Part shown: one piece after another, positions 1-13,444 of the stretch
Layout of the letters: the number at the start of each line of letters is the position of its first letter
Position numbering within the stretch: position 1 is the first letter of the stretch
Source: Schizophyllum amplum
Taxonomy: Eukaryota; Basidiomycota; Agaricomycetes; Agaricales; Schizophyllaceae
Assembly (NCBI GenBank): GCA_007026445.1
Contig: VDMD01000009.1
Span: 496,001 to 560,000, forward strand
Reading direction: 5' to 3'
Length of the DNA stretch: 64,000 nucleotides
Made by a program: the position numbers and the translations under genes
The notes under the pieces: model-generated
What the model saw: only the letters and a program-made list of their open reading frames with translations
Told to the model about the DNA's origin: nothing
Database searches by the model: none

Positions 1-1131
1 CGTCAGGAGGCAGAAATGCGTCTGGGATTCGCCCAATTGCACGACCCTTCAGCGGCGAGCTCAAGCTCGGCAGTAACCCCCGAACCCATGGTCGAGGATG
101 ACAGACAAGATGCGCTGCGTACGGAGAACGAATTGCGAGCTCGTGTTCTGCAGAGCTTACGGTCTAGGCCCATGATGCAGCAACGACACGCGCCACCTTT
201 GCAGCCCCAGCCCGCGGCGACTCTGCAACATCGGCCTGCGCCGTCATCTGATATGCAGTCCCCATTGTCGTCGGCTTTGCAGCACTTACCGTCCTTCGCG
301 CTGCCGGAGGTTATGAACATCATCGCGTCGTCGTCGTCGTCCCGCGACGTATCGCAAGCCGAGTTGGACTATGGTGACAACTATGGTGAAAGTCACGGCC
401 AAGGCAGCTTCGGGCAAGGGATATACGGGCAAGGAAGTTACGCGCCTACCTCTACCCTGCAAGCGTCCACTTCTTCCTTGCAAGCATCTACCTCCACTCT
501 ACATGCGTCTACCTCTACTTTGCAAGCGCCTACCTCTGCTCCGCAAGACGACGCGGTTTCGTTCATCAAAATGGCGATCAACGGTGGCGAGCTGCCTCCG
601 CCGTCAACGATGGCTCAGGCGTCGTCGTCATGGACTCAGGCCTCGTTTTCGCAGTCAACATCGATGAAGAGGGACGCATCGTCGTTGAGGACAGCGGACC
701 CGTCGGCGATGAAGATGAACGCGTCGATGATGAACACGGACAAGATGCTCTTCGAGTCAACATTAAAATCGGCACCACCACCACCAGCGCTCACCCCGAA
801 GGAAATGGCTGCGCGACAACAACGGCTGGACAAGCACATCGCGGCCAGCAAATATTATCTGGCGCAGATAGACCAAGGGAAGACGCCGGAGGAGCGCAAC
901 CGCTTCACGAAGCTTCTGGCCGAATTAAACAGGTGCGCCTCTCTCGCTGTACCCATAGACCTTTTCATCGTCACGTCTACATTCTACCTCCAAAGTGCCA
1001 TGGATTGACTTTACTCGCCTCGTCTGCTTTGCAGGAAATACGCGGCCGACGAAGCCAGGCAGCCGAGGAGGTGGCCTGTGATCCAGCAGCCACCGGTGAT
1101 CATCGATATCAGCGATGATGAGACTGATTAG
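1..1131 (+). CDS. Low-complexity hypothetical protein, 5' end outside window
   Basis: The reading frame is open at the left edge (first in-window Met at 16), so the true start may lie upstream. Exons are 1-932 and 1035-1131; the intron has GTGCGC...GCAG ends, and splicing replaces an early stop with a short acidic tail ending SDDETD. The protein is rich in Ser, Gln, Pro and Thr. It holds a Gly/Gln run around residues 120-140 and a tandem repeat of the type STLQASTS over about residues 145-175. The only ordered-looking part is a charged, probably helical segment near residues 265-310. No known domain was recognised; a nuclear or regulatory role is only a guess from composition. Confidence 0.6.
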
Positions 1132-2015
1132 CTTAGGTGTCTCCCGCAGGGCGGTGTGTATCGACGCGGTTGGCTGGAACCATGCAGGTGCGTCCGACCG
1201 CGGTGGTGCTCGACAAGACCCGACAATCATTCCTTTTCAGCCTGTATTCCTGTGTTCTCCTTGCTTTCTTGGTTTTTAACATCGCATCTATCGCATGTGT
1301 TGTTTGTTGCCTCCCGTTCACAGCTGATATAACTTCTGGCTCCCTCTTGTTTATGAAGAAGCCCGGACAGGTGAGTACGTTCAGACGGCGCGGTTTCGTT
1401 TACTCAACACCCTTGCGCAGGACGTAATCTTTATAATATCATGCACTGTTCTCGTTCAACGAGTGCGATGCTGTAGTGTCTTGTGCAGTCGCAGCGACAA
1501 CTGGAACGGGCGAGCATCGAGACGATGTGTACCCGTTCCAGACTCAGTTGCCTGTACTTCGCAGACGCGGTGTTACGATAGGATATATTAGCTTGAATCT
1601 CTACACCTTCTGCCGGATCTTTGTGCTGCTGTAGAGCGCCCGCGAGATGTCGCATGCGCTGGACTGGCGAGCCGGCGAAAGAACAAAAGCGGTGCGATTC
1701 CGAACGAAGGATCTGAATGAAATGTCACGTGCGAGGCCGGTAGCGCCGCTTACAAACACTGGTACAAACAGCGGCAACAGCACTTGGTCCAAGACCACCA
1801 TCTCCTCTGCTCGCCTCTCAGGTTTTCTCACCCAGCCCGTAAGCAGCTTTCTCGAAAGATTTGTAGAGTGCGAGCTCACTGCGCTTCACAATGTGCTCCT
1901 CATCGTCGGTCTTTGTTCGCCTCGTCGCACGACCGCCTCCGACCCAATAACATCCTGATCTCCACGATCCGCCCGCGATGCAAAAGATCTCAAGCCCTCC
2001 GCTTCCCTCCTTACA
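1132..2015. other. Intergenic region upstream of the E2 gene
   Basis: About 880 bp without a supportable gene. Short open frames occur on both strands (for example 1137-1427) but lack homology, splice logic or coding bias. The last ~250 bp before 2016 are pyrimidine-rich on the + strand, as expected for a fungal promoter/5' leader of the E2 gene. One CACGTG motif lies near 1727. Confidence 0.5.
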
Positions 2016-2743
<728 letters not shown>

Positions 2744-3219
2744 ACTGAGCGCGGGAGACATTATTGGCTAGTTCACTGTGCTCCGCGATGTACTCTATAA
2801 CCGCTCTCTCTTCCTTTTTCATGTATCGCTTATCATCCATTGCAATCTCTGACGACAATTCCTGACGATATTGCGCGTCACAGCAGTGACTGCTTCGGTA
2901 TCGCATCGCGCTCAAGCCATCTATCCGTGGGTCCATCTTTCCTATACATGTCCGAACAGAAGGCCTGCCTGTTCCGTTCTTTTCGCCTCGCAACCACCTG
3001 TGGGTAAGTATTGAATATTGAATATCGAAGACTCGACGAGCTGGAAGCCTTGACTTCGAGCAGACCCCTGGCGTAATCGGGCAGTCACGTGACCATAAGC
3101 GTGGGAAGCGCTAGCGGCCACCGCACATTTGATCCCTGCATATTATTAACGAGTTAACGTGTCGATAAAGTGCCAAACCATTGTAATCTACGAATATATT
3201 ATGGCTAGATGATCACTAG
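2744..3219. other. Convergent intergenic region
   Basis: About 475 bp between the 3' ends of the E2 gene (+) and the kinase-like gene (-). AT-richer than its surroundings and containing a TCACGTGA palindrome near 3086. No coding feature is supported; it probably holds the two 3' UTRs. Confidence 0.5.
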
Positions 3220-4298
3220 TCACTGGTCGCGCAACAGTGGGTACGTGGCAAAGACATACTCAGACAGCCTGTCATGGTGCCTGTCGCAGTCCATAAACCT
3301 CAAGCACATTTCCAGAACATCGTCAAAATGCTGCAGGGCAGGGTCGTGCAACAGTCCAGTACGCGCTAAGTGAGGAGGAGAGTCGTTGGTCCAGTCGATG
3401 AGTACGATGCGATCGTGAACAACATCGACAAGCATGTTGGCGTCGCGGACATCACCGTGCTGAACACCGTTGGCGTGTGCGGCCTCGATGGTATCAATAG
3501 CACTTTTGAACTAAACAGAAATTGGTGACTAGCCAGAAAAAGCGCAGACTGACGACGAACCAAGGCGAAGTAATGCTCGTAATCTCGGTACTTTTTGAGC
3601 GTAGCGAGACACGGCGCATCGCTGTTAACGACCGTCCTGATACTCCGGAATGGTACTCCTGCAATGTACTCTATGGCCAGCACGCTGACGACTTCACCCC
3701 ACGGCGCGGTAACCTACGCCACCATTCAGCCAGAAAGGTTTTCGCCCGAATGACTGCCCACCTTATGCGCCCCATAAAAATACGGAACAGTAGCACCTTG
3801 ATGCATGGCGAGGGTGTTATAGGCCGCCACTTGATACGCTGCTACGTCGTCTGGATAAATGTACGCGCCCCACATGATGAAGCTCTCGTTCGTGTCATCC
3901 CTAGGCAGCTCCAGATGACTGGGTATGATGAACTTCAAGACGAGTTCGGCCCCGCCTTCTTCGTCATTCGGAAAGACCTGCTTCGCTACCCATAGCTGCG
4001 AGCGATAGTTCGACCCTTGCTGAAGAGGTCTAACTAGCACATAAGTTGCTTGAGCGGAGAAGGGAAAATGAGGCGTGTCCCGTGCGCCTGCGCCGCCATT
4101 CTCGAGGGTCGCCGCCGGTGGCACCAGAGTGAGCTCGAAGATCAAACCCTCACTCAAGGGCGAGCGATGAGAGGCTCCCTCGAAGTCAATCATGAGTTCG
4201 CAGTATGATCTGACAGATTCAGAGCTCCCGGGAATGAAAGGTCGAACAGCGGAGTCCATGGTCGAGGAATCAAGCACAAGTTGGGTTGCAGTTGCCAT
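3220..4298 (-). CDS. Protein kinase-like (APH/PKL fold) protein
   Basis: Exons (minus) 4298-3762, 3713-3561 and 3510-3220 join to 326 aa; both introns are 48-50 nt GT-AG. The C-lobe shows the catalytic loop HGDVRDAN (Asp250, Asn255) and a metal-binding Asp269 in LIDW, which replaces the usual DFG. The N-lobe has LVLKFI as a candidate ATP-lysine strand and a helix-like block ending VPYFYGAH, typical of the large expanded family of kinase-like proteins in basidiomycetes. The N-terminal ~100 residues are variable. Substrate unknown: it may phosphorylate a small molecule or protein, or be a pseudokinase, because no clear Gly-rich loop is visible. Confidence 0.8.
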
Positions 4299-4563
4299 TT
4301 ACCAACCAATATTCTCTTGAAGTCACTGGCTGCCCACGCGACAGAGCGACACGGTCACATGAGCGCGGTTGAACTTCGTTCGAAATTCAAATGATCTGCT
4401 TTGTACCACAGGGAGACGATTTTATTCTACTTACTTGGTAAGGTCGGGAAGCGATCGCAAGCGCGTAAGTATATAGGTACATGCAATTGGTTCAATTGAA
4501 GTCCAGGTGAGAATGTTCTGTCCAAGAATATGCACAGTGTTAGCGGCCTAAAGCTCGCTCGCT

Positions 4564-5465
4564 TCACGCCTTCTTCGAATTGGTGAACTCCTCGTAAATA
4601 CTCCCGTCGTAAATCTTGCGCAAATCCTCGCGCTTGATTGCACCTTCTGGCGTCCGGCGTCCCCACAGCAGAATCCAGGTCGCTACCCACTCGAAGATGG
4701 CTGCGCCCCAGCCAATGGGATCCATGATGCAGCGCTGGCCGTAAATGACATTGAGCGTGTCGGAGATGGTGAGGCCGTCTTTTTCGGGGAGGGACGAGTA
4801 TTTGTTGAATATGCGCTCAAACTTGTGCTCAATGTACAAGCCGTCGTTGTCGTAGGTACCTGCGGTACGATCTCAGTACACGGGCTGCGGGCGTGTACAA
4901 AAGGAGGGAACAAGTGACCATAAGGGAGACTCGAACTCACCAGTGTCGGATCCGTGCTTGTCACGGTGGATCCTATCGACGTGAATACGCAGGAATGGAT
5001 CCGGTATCCACGACTTTTGCGTCCAGTAGGCGAAGTTGAGATGAATAACGGCAAGGGAGACGAATGAGAGGAAGATGCCGTATCCCAGTCTATAGAAACC
5101 TGCGTATATGCGCGTCAGAAAACCCGCACCGAGAAGCTCACATTCACAAGCTCACCAATGAATGTGTCTTGCGGCCAGATAATGCCGTCGCCGTCCCTAT
5201 CGAAGAACAGTACGTGCTTTTGAAGGGCCGTCTTCTTGTCGGTCCCTCGGCGCTTCCGCGCGTCGCCGTTATGCCCATGCCCACTCTGCAAGTCGCCTGA
5301 AGCGGACGCATGCATTTGAGCGTAGGCGACACGGTATGGGCTCTCGTACGCACTGTGCTTAGTATTGCGCTTGACGGGCGGGGCATGAGGAGGGTCAACC
5401 TCCTCCTCCACTACGTGCGTCTCTGCGTCAGGATTGGCGACGGTGGCGTATGAGGGAGCAGCCAT
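4564..5465 (-). CDS. Caleosin family protein (lipid-droplet peroxygenase)
   Basis: Caleosins are haem, calcium-binding lipid-droplet/ER proteins with peroxygenase activity on unsaturated lipid hydroperoxides. Exons (minus) 5465-5156, 5099-4941 and 4859-4564 give 254 aa. Visible features are an EF-hand loop starting at Asp89 (DRDGDG), the conserved haem-ligand candidate His84 just before it, a hydrophobic hairpin after the first intron (YRLGYGIFLSFVSLAVIHL region), a second conserved His in the block KHGSDTG, and a C-terminal module with a Trp-rich stretch (IFEWVATWILLW). The first ~80 residues are variable and charged. The start chosen is the only in-frame Met before a basic/acidic leader. 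Identification is strong by motif order; enzymatic activity is inferred from the family. Confidence 0.92.
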
Positions 5466-6287
5466 GATGGTGAGGATCGAGTTTGTGCAGTTGTCGTGGT
5501 AGGGGGAAGAAAGGGATAGTCGTCGACGGCGGAGACGACGAGGCCTTTATGAGAGATGGATTAGCGCGTGAAATTGGTGCGTTTCTATTGGCGCACCATG
5601 TGTCGCGTCGATGAGGTCGTCGTCGCGGTCATGGATGACGTTCCATGAGTGTTGTCCGCATTTGGAAGTCCTTGTTCGGGTAGGATCTCCGCCCGGTCCC
5701 ACTGAACAGGAGGTATGCATACTTACGAATGCAGGGAGAACGGACACTACTCTGTTCAATTGCTATTAGATGTATTGTATCGCTAGTCAAGTGTTGCTGG
5801 AATCGTTTGGCCTGGCCTGGCAGTCGGAATGAAGACCCAACAAGCGCACCTACCAATGCTGACTACATAAGTGACTAGTGACTAGCAGCCACATTGCAGC
5901 CACTATTGACAACACAGGTTATCTTGCGCTGGTTGGCCCTTGACGTATGTGCCATGCAACATAATTGGACTGGGCCCCGTACAGACCGGCGGCTCAGAGC
6001 AAGCATCGAGAGGAGATGAACAAAATCTTCCAGACAGCTACTGTAGACGCGTCCAACAAAAAAGACGTATACTTGACGATGAACATTCGACAAGTGGTTC
6101 CCATGTCTTACTTAGTGGGCGTCGTTACAAATGTCGTATGTAGGACTGGGTAAATGGTGAGTCAATCCGAGGATGCGGCCGGAACAGACAAGTGACGGAT
6201 GGGTGACAGCTCGCGCAGTCACGTGTCACAGGCCGACGCGTCTTGCAATCTCGGCACTCGCCTAGTAGACTCCGAAAGACTGGCGTA
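5466..6287. other. Intergenic region between caleosin and F-box gene
   Basis: About 820 bp, divergent on both sides, so it contains both promoters. A short open frame at 5965-6153 reads as weakly protein-like but has no start context, splice partners or recognised domain; it may be a decayed gene piece or chance. No repeats or RNA genes were seen. Confidence 0.4.
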
Positions 6288-8708
6288 ATGGATTCCGAGG
6301 ATGCGTATGACCACTCACTCGCAGAAGGTACGATCTATGTCAGTTTAGTCTGATTGTACGTGGCTGGAATTGCTGGCCAGACGGCGATGAATTCTGGCGC
6401 TACTGCGACAAGAACCCCGTGCCAATGAAACTCTACGAGGAGAAGATACGCGAGAACCTTGCCCTGCATCATAACATCTGGCATTTTCGCAACAACGACG
6501 CCAAAAGAGACCCCAGCGAACATCCCGCAACAGAGGGAGCCGAAAAATTCCAATTGGCGACGTGCCATGCCTTTATCGGTTTTTACCATACTCTGCGGCT
6601 CTTCGGCACAATCAAGGGCTTTCACACCGTAAGTTATTGCTTTGGATCCTGACGGGTACTGAAGAGACGCCGTTTAGGGAGAGCTCGATTTAATAGGGAG
6701 ACATCGGCACCGTTACGAGCGCATGCGCGCTCGCTTCGACGAAATCTCCAACCACTTCATGTTCGTATCCAGCAGGTGCACGGTCACAAAGAAGCCGAGA
6801 TTCCTGAGGGCCATAGATCCGTTCGACGATGTCGTCAACGGCGATAATATCTACACTTTCGACCCGCCTGATCTCTGGGACAAGTTCGTCGAAAAATGGC
6901 ACATAAGCAGCATGTACGACCTCAAGACCTTTCAGCGAGACTTGGGTCAGTCGAAATGATCATTACCTCGCGAGTCGTGCATACTGATTGACTGAGTTAC
7001 GCAGACATTTGCCGGCAGGCCATATCGCAACACCGTCAGCCTCGCTACCAGATGCTACTGCTACTGAACCTGCCGCCAGAGCTCCTTGATCAAATCATGT
7101 CGGTATCCTGCACGGAGACGCTCAAGCTTTGGAGTATGACCTGCAAGACGTTGCGGGAATGCGCGACATATTACTGCTACGAGGTGATTTTTGTTCCCCC
7201 CGCTCTCTGCGCAGAAGTACTGACGAGCCGCATCCAGATATGTGATTACAACATGGATGGCTTGGCCGTCGACTGGGCCCCCGTAGAGGATCTACCTGAT
7301 AACGATGTCAGGCTGAGCGCCTTCGTGCAGACGTCAGCAATCGCACAGCGCGACGCTCTCGTAGAACGCATGCGCTACATCGCGGGACGGAAGGACATTA
7401 TTAAACGCATCCGTTCCCTCAGCTTTGTCGAGTCCTGGACGGCGGAGATATATAGATGGGCGAACAAGCTTGGGTGCTCGTGCTACCAATTCATCAGCCC
7501 TCTTCTTCCCCATCTGGTCGCTCATATGCGCTCTCCTGCTTTGGCGTCCTTCACCTATATCTCCCGCTACCTTTGGGGCACGGTGTGGAAGGCACTGGGG
7601 GGCAATTCGTCCATACATACACTTGAGCTGATCACTAATTTGCCTCGGAATATCTCGTGGTAAGTGCTCTTTTGGTGCACGCAAGCCTCGGGATGCTTAC
7701 ATCGTATCAAGGTCACCAGCTCCCAACATCCGCAATCTTGAGATGACTCTGCCCATATCGTCTCGGGGCGGCGATGTCTGGGACCTCGTCATCCTCTGTC
7801 CTGCGATCATCTTCCTCCGCATCGGCACAATCCTAAATGACGGTGCTCCCCTCCCAGCACGCATCTTCACCGACGTCTCGCACAACCCGATGAAGCGTTT
7901 GCGACGGTTCGACTTCAAGCACGTGGACGCCGAAGATCTGGTCTATCTTGCAACCGCAATCGAGGCCGCTGGTGCTGCTCCGCTGACGCACCTGTCCATA
8001 ACGGCGGGGACGGACTCGCACATCAAGAAACACGTCGCTTTCGCGCTCGCTCGTTCTCTCCGCTTTGCGCCCTCCTTACGCGTCCTGCATATCGTCGGCC
8101 TGCAGTACGCCCGCGCAGACTTCCTCGCTCTTCTGGGCGAGAACGTGCCGGGCTTGCACGCGCTCGTCCTGCAGCATCGACCAAGCACATCTCGGTGCAC
8201 GCAACCTCACGCTTGCTGGCCGTGCCCATCGTACGAATACGCGCCGCACCTCGCGGCGTTCTCCCATCTGGAGCATCTCGCGATGAACATGGCCGTAGTC
8301 GACCACTCGTACGCTTCCCAGTGCATGGTGCGAATGGAGAGCGAATACCGAGGCGCGGAAGATGCGGACTGCTTTGCGCTGCTGCGCTGGTCACGCAAGA
8401 GCCAAACGAAGGATAGTGACGAAGACAACCCGATGCGGAGCGACTATGTCAGCATCGATTCAACGAGAGCTATGGCACGGCTGTTTGCTGTATATGCGCC
8501 CGCCCTCCGCACGGTCTTCTTACATGATGTGGACTTGCCGCACCTCCACGGGGGATGGGCTATCGACCGGGACGAAGCAGGCAAACCTTTGCCGCGAATG
8601 GACATGAAGGCATCTGAAGAGGAAGAGGGCTACCACTACGGCTCCGTGAAGAACAAGGAAGGCTGGAAGTTCAGCGAAAGGGAGATGCGCGGCATCCCTG
8701 GGATCTGA
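6288..8708 (+). CDS. F-box protein with unknown N-terminal module
   Basis: Exons 6288-6327, 6381-6628, 6678-6945, 7005-7659 and 7712-8708 close in one frame to 735 aa. The F-box-like segment (LNLPPELLDQIMSVSC..LKLWSMTCKTL) lies at about residues 203-235 and would bind Skp1 in an SCF ubiquitin ligase. The long region after it has leucine-rich, LRR-like spacing typical of basidiomycete F-box families. The first ~185 residues, before the F-box, are unusual: a charged module with FWRYCDKNPVP and DPPDLWDKFV motifs that I do not recognise. Intron 2 uses the acceptor at 6677; a nearer AG at 6696 breaks the frame. Substrate unknown. One alternative is two adjacent genes, but all splice phases fit a single mRNA. 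Confidence 0.75.
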
Positions 8709-8942
8709 AGGCTACACTGGCGTCTTGTGAACGGCACAACGCACTGATTATGTAAGTATGGCAGTGGCGTCTGGACTCCGCCACATTCGCGTAAATCCAT
8801 TCTATGTTTGATTAATTCGAACGGATTGCCCTATGCGTCCCAACGCTCGCCTCGTTCACCCGGCTTCATGGAAGCAAGAAACAGTAATTCATGCAAATAG
8901 GGCACAAGTATGTTACCAGCGTACGCGTACAGGCGTCCAAAT

Positions 8943-11900
8943 CTACCACGGTGCCGGCAGGCCCGTGCACGTCGCCCCAATTTCCGTCAGTTCCGTCAGC
9001 GGGTCCAGCTGGCCCTTGTACTGCGGCAAGTACGCAGCGTCCGTATACGGGCAGTGGACCGCAGCCGTGCCCTTGTAGATCGGCGTGTATGAGGCCGCGC
9101 AGATCTCGAAAGTCGTGAACTCGTCGTAGGATATCTCGACCGCGTTTCGCGGGTTGCGATCGCCCGCTGCGATCTTTTGGCGCGCCTGAGGAGAGAAATT
9201 AGTTGCGATATAACACAAAGAAGGCGGAAGCCTTACCTGCGCAACAATTTTCGGATCCGGCTTCAGCTCCAGCAAGCGCCGCGCGAACTTGGCCGCGTCG
9301 GCCTGGTTGTTAGCTTTTGAGAAGTGACCAATCGCACTCCGGAGCGCGATCTGCATGTGTGGGGGCAGCAACTGGCACTGCGTGAGGTAGGCGGCCAGCT
9401 CCAGATTTCTCCGCACGTTGTCGGGCTCCTGCTCAGCGACTCGCCGCCGCTCAAGCTCTATGGACACGCCAAGGAGGTATTCCCGCGCGGATGTCACCGT
9501 CTCTCGCCACTGCATACTCATCAGTACAGACCGGGGAGATGATAATACAAGTAAGGACTAACCAGCTTCGCCTCCGCATCGGATGATAGCACAACAAACA
9601 ACAAGGACTTCAGCACCCCACGGAACGTGTCCCGCGCCTCTGAGAACTTGGCAGACGAGAAGAAACGGTAGCCCTCCGTCAGATCGCCCTTTATTGCCTG
9701 CAGCGTCCGCGCCGCCACTGGCAACACCTTGCTTGGCGCCGACTCTGCCGGGTTGCGTCGCACGTGCAGCTGCAGCGGCGGCAGCGACGCGACAGGTGTC
9801 AGATACGTATGTGCCGACCTGTATGTGGACAAGAACAAGGGCTTCAACGGGGCGAAGTTGACAACACCAAGCTGGCGGTTAAGCGCTTGCATCGCTGTGT
9901 CGAAGGAGCCTGCTGAGACGTGGTCGACGGCGATGGGCGAGTTGCGGACCCAGTATTCGGTCTCGCTGGCGCCTGGTGATGCGCCAGCGCCGAGGTCCTG
10001 GTCTTCCTCAGCTTCCTCGGCCTCAACCTCCTCCTCAGCTTCGGGCTCATCGGCATCAAGATCCCATGCATCGTTATCCGGTTCCGCGATCTCCTCTTCC
10101 GCCTCGTCCTTCGCCCACGCATCCAGAGCGGAGTTCATGGCGGCTCCGGACGCGTCACCGTTGACATATGCGGGCTCCGCTCCGCCCTCAAGCTGCCCGT
10201 TGACCAATGCGCGCTCGAAGAAGTTCTCGCCTTGCGATACCGTAGGCCAGTTGAGCTCCGTGGTCTCCGTCACGACAGGCGGGGGCTTGAGGGTAGAGGG
10301 CTTGACTTCAACATCTTCAACGTCGGCTTCCTCCAGGCCGGCGGCCTCCCGGATCTCCTGCGCAAGATCATCAAGACCATTGCTCTTTGCCGTCAAATAG
10401 GCCAGGGGATCTAGCGATGGATAAGTGACACATACGTGGTGCATCGCAGGGACTCACAAAGGCCAACATCCCGCAAGACTGCGATCCTTGCCTCGACGTC
10501 GTTCGTGTACAGCGCGTTGTGGAATCTCGACATCGGGTTGCCGCGCGCATCTGCGATCTTCTGCATCTTGGACAGCTTGTCTAGACTGCCAGTCGCAAGA
10601 TACAAGAAGGACAGCTTGTCAAAGTTTTTTGTCTGCTGGTAGCATTTCTCGACGATCTTTTATAGCCCGTTAGGTTGAGCTTGCGCCACCAACTTCCGCA
10701 CGCACCTTATGATTACCCTGCTTCAACGCCTGCTGCGCGAGTCGCTCCCAGCATTCCGCTCGGTCAATCTCACGCGCCGTCTCCATCGCCACGTCCAAGT
10801 TGCCGCACTCAATCGCCAATTCGAACCGCGTGTTCGTATCTTGCACGAAGTGCAATGCAATCTCCGGGAAGCCCTTCTGCTGCAGGTATGCGATGATGCT
10901 CTGCCCGAGCAGTGTCGAGGTGCGGATGATGTACAACATCTCTTCGTAGTTGTTCTTGAGCAGTGCGAGCTTGAAGCGGTACTCCGTCGGGTCGAAGGTG
11001 ATAGTCCGTGGACGGGCCGAACGATCGAGGCAGTACGCGGTCTTGCCCTTGACGCGGGTGAGATAAACGGGGTTGTCCAAAGTGCAAATGACACCGTGGT
11101 CGCTGCAAGACGGTCAGCGTTCAGATGACATGCCAGGCAAGAGCTTGACTTACCCGTTCCACAAGCAGTACTTGATGTGATTGAGGGTAGAGTAGATGAA
11201 GACACCCGCGTCATCCCATGCGCCGGACTTGATACGGATGGTTTCGTGAATCAGGCTATGTTGTGAGAAGTTCTTATTGGCGATCGTAATAGCTAAGGCA
11301 ACTTATCAGTGAAAACCGTAAGGATCAAGCGCATATACGCACTGTGCTTGCTCATCAAAGCAACCATGGCACCGTCAGCGCTCCAGATGACATACTTGAC
11401 CGGTGGGCTGTTGACTTCGGCAAGCGTCTTCTGCTGCTGGATGTCGTACAGCACAACGGTCGAGGTCGAGCTCAAGATAAGGCTTGCCGTGCCGCCGTAA
11501 AAGATCTCATTGGTCTGCACAGGTGGCTTGATCGTCTTCACCACCGAATTCGACAGGTCGCGGACTTCAATGATCTATCAACCTGTCAGCACGTCGCCAT
11601 ACGCTCTAGACCAATCGCTGCATACCTGCGTGGCCGTGTTCAAGACAGCGAATCGATTCCTCGCAACGAAGATGGCGCTTTGACCGGTACCGCGCTTGCC
11701 GTCGGAGGTTGAGTCCTTGACCTCGCCCGCAGCCTGAGCTGGCAGGCTGGCCAGCTCGAAGATGCCGTTGTCGCTGGAGGCAGTGACGAGGACAGCCTTC
11801 TCCGCGGGGTTGAAGCTAAGAGTACGCGGCGGCATATACGGGCTGCCGAGCTTCCAGACGCTCAGAAGGCCGATGTCCGCGCCCGTGTTGAAATCGTATG

Positions 11901-13178
11901 ACCGCACATACTTGTCGCGTACGTAGTAGAGCGTGTCCTGGTACACAGAGAATGCCGGCCGCTCACGCTCCAGCTTGAATACGATGAGCCCGCTGTCGTG
12001 ACCGGCGGCGAACAGATTCAGATTGGGGTGCGCGGCAAGCACCCAGAAGCGATCATGCTCGCGCCGGAAAGTTTGGATCGCGGTGCGCTTCGCAAGGTCC
12101 CAAACGCGAATCGTCTTGTCCTCGCCGCAGGAGAGAATGAGCTCGTGCTTGGGGTGGAAGATAGCACCAGAGACGTTGTTGAAGTGACCACGGCACGAGT
12201 CGACCTCCCAGGCCTTGGTCTCGCTCATACGCCAGATCTTGATTACCCGATCGTCGGCAGCAGATACAATGAGCGGGAGCGTTGGGTGGAAGGACGCGTA
12301 GTTGACACCGCGGTCGTGGCCTTCGAGGACGTATTTGACGGTCGAGAAGCTGTCGAATGCTTCAAAGCCGCCAGGGCCGCCGGCACCGCCGCCTCCACCT
12401 CCTCCGGGACCACCGGGGCCGCCGCCCATGCCCCCGGGCGTGCTGTTCGGCGCGCCCTTGCGCAGGCCGGAGATGTCCCACACGCGGACGGTCTGGTCCA
12501 TCGAGGCGGATACGACGAGATCGTCCTTGGGATGGAAGAATGCGGACATAATGTAATGGGAGTGGCCGGTCAGGATCGCGATGCAGTTGCGGGACGTGCT
12601 GTTCCATATCCTGATCGTCTGGTCATCGCCTGTCGAGATCTGAAAGTGTCAGAAGAACGCTTTATCGCGCATATAGCGGGTCGCTCACAATCCAGGGCAT
12701 CTCGTGGTGGAATTGGACGGTACGGACATAGTCCAGGTGGCCGTGGAGGGTGAAGAGGCAGCGGCGGTTCTGCGGGCGAATGTCTATGCATATGCGTTCA
12801 GGGATGATCAGGGGAACGAACTGACATGGACTCACCCCATACGCGAACTTTGTAGTCATCGCCGCCCGTCACCAGCAGGGGGCGCGAGGGATGGAATGCG
12901 ACACCGCGCACGGGTCCTGCGCGTCGTCGTCAGTCTTGATCCCATCCGCCAATCAAGCCGCGCACCTTCATGCTCTTCAAACCGGTCAACTAGCACGCCC
13001 ATCCGGTAGTTCCAGAGTTGCACACTGCCATTGTGCAGCGCAGCGGCGAGCAGCGGCTGGGTCGGGTGAAATGCGAGCCCTGCGGACGCGGTTAGCCGCC
13101 ATTCGGGACTCGCACGAGGATGAGGCTACCCTTGACGCGGTTGCTCTTGGACTCGAACTTTGTGAGCATCACCGACAT
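8943..13178 (-). CDS. COP1: Coatomer subunit alpha (COPI alpha-COP)
   Basis: Largest subunit of the COPI coat, acting in Golgi-to-ER retrieval of dilysine cargo. Twelve exons (minus): 13178-13130, 13079-12966, 12916-12836, 12783-12689, 12639-11626, 11574-11343, 11292-11154, 11102-10706, 10656-10458, 10410-9563, 9509-9237, 9185-8943, joining to 1227 aa, the usual length. N-terminal WD40 propeller ([28 protein letters not shown]), the alpha-solenoid middle with [11 protein letters not shown] and [13 protein letters not shown], an acidic linker, and the conserved C-terminal domain that contacts epsilon-COP. A Gly-rich insert (about 24 residues, mostly G and P) sits between WD repeats. Start: MSVMLTKF; the second Met (13169) is also possible. 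It shares a 266-bp upstream region with the 4-TM gene. Confidence 0.97.
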
Positions 13179-13444
13179 CGTCGCTGCCGTCGTCGAGGTC
13201 CGCGTTCAGGGCTTCGTGAGGAAAAGAGGAGAAATACGGAAATCAGAATACAGCGACGCGGGAGACGCGCCAAAGTCCACGTCTTGTTTGTGCATGCTTG
13301 CTTCTGCGTCCGCATGAAGCATTTTGTTCCCGCGGCATTGCCGGACGCGCGGGCCGGTGCTAGAGATAACGGATGTTCTCAAGATAATAATATTGCTCTT
13401 TTTCGACCTAAATTCAGCGTCCACTGTCCGACATCTGTAGTAAA

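Noticed and set aside
5965..6153. Short + frame before the F-box gene
   Set aside because: No splice partner brings it in frame with the F-box gene, and it shows no known domain.
6629..6696. Acceptor at 6696 for the second intron of the 6288 F-box gene
   Set aside because: Breaks the frame; the acceptor at 6677 gives a 49-nt intron and a continuous protein.
11998..12753. 251-codon + strand frame
   Set aside because: Antisense shadow of the coatomer alpha WD40 exons.
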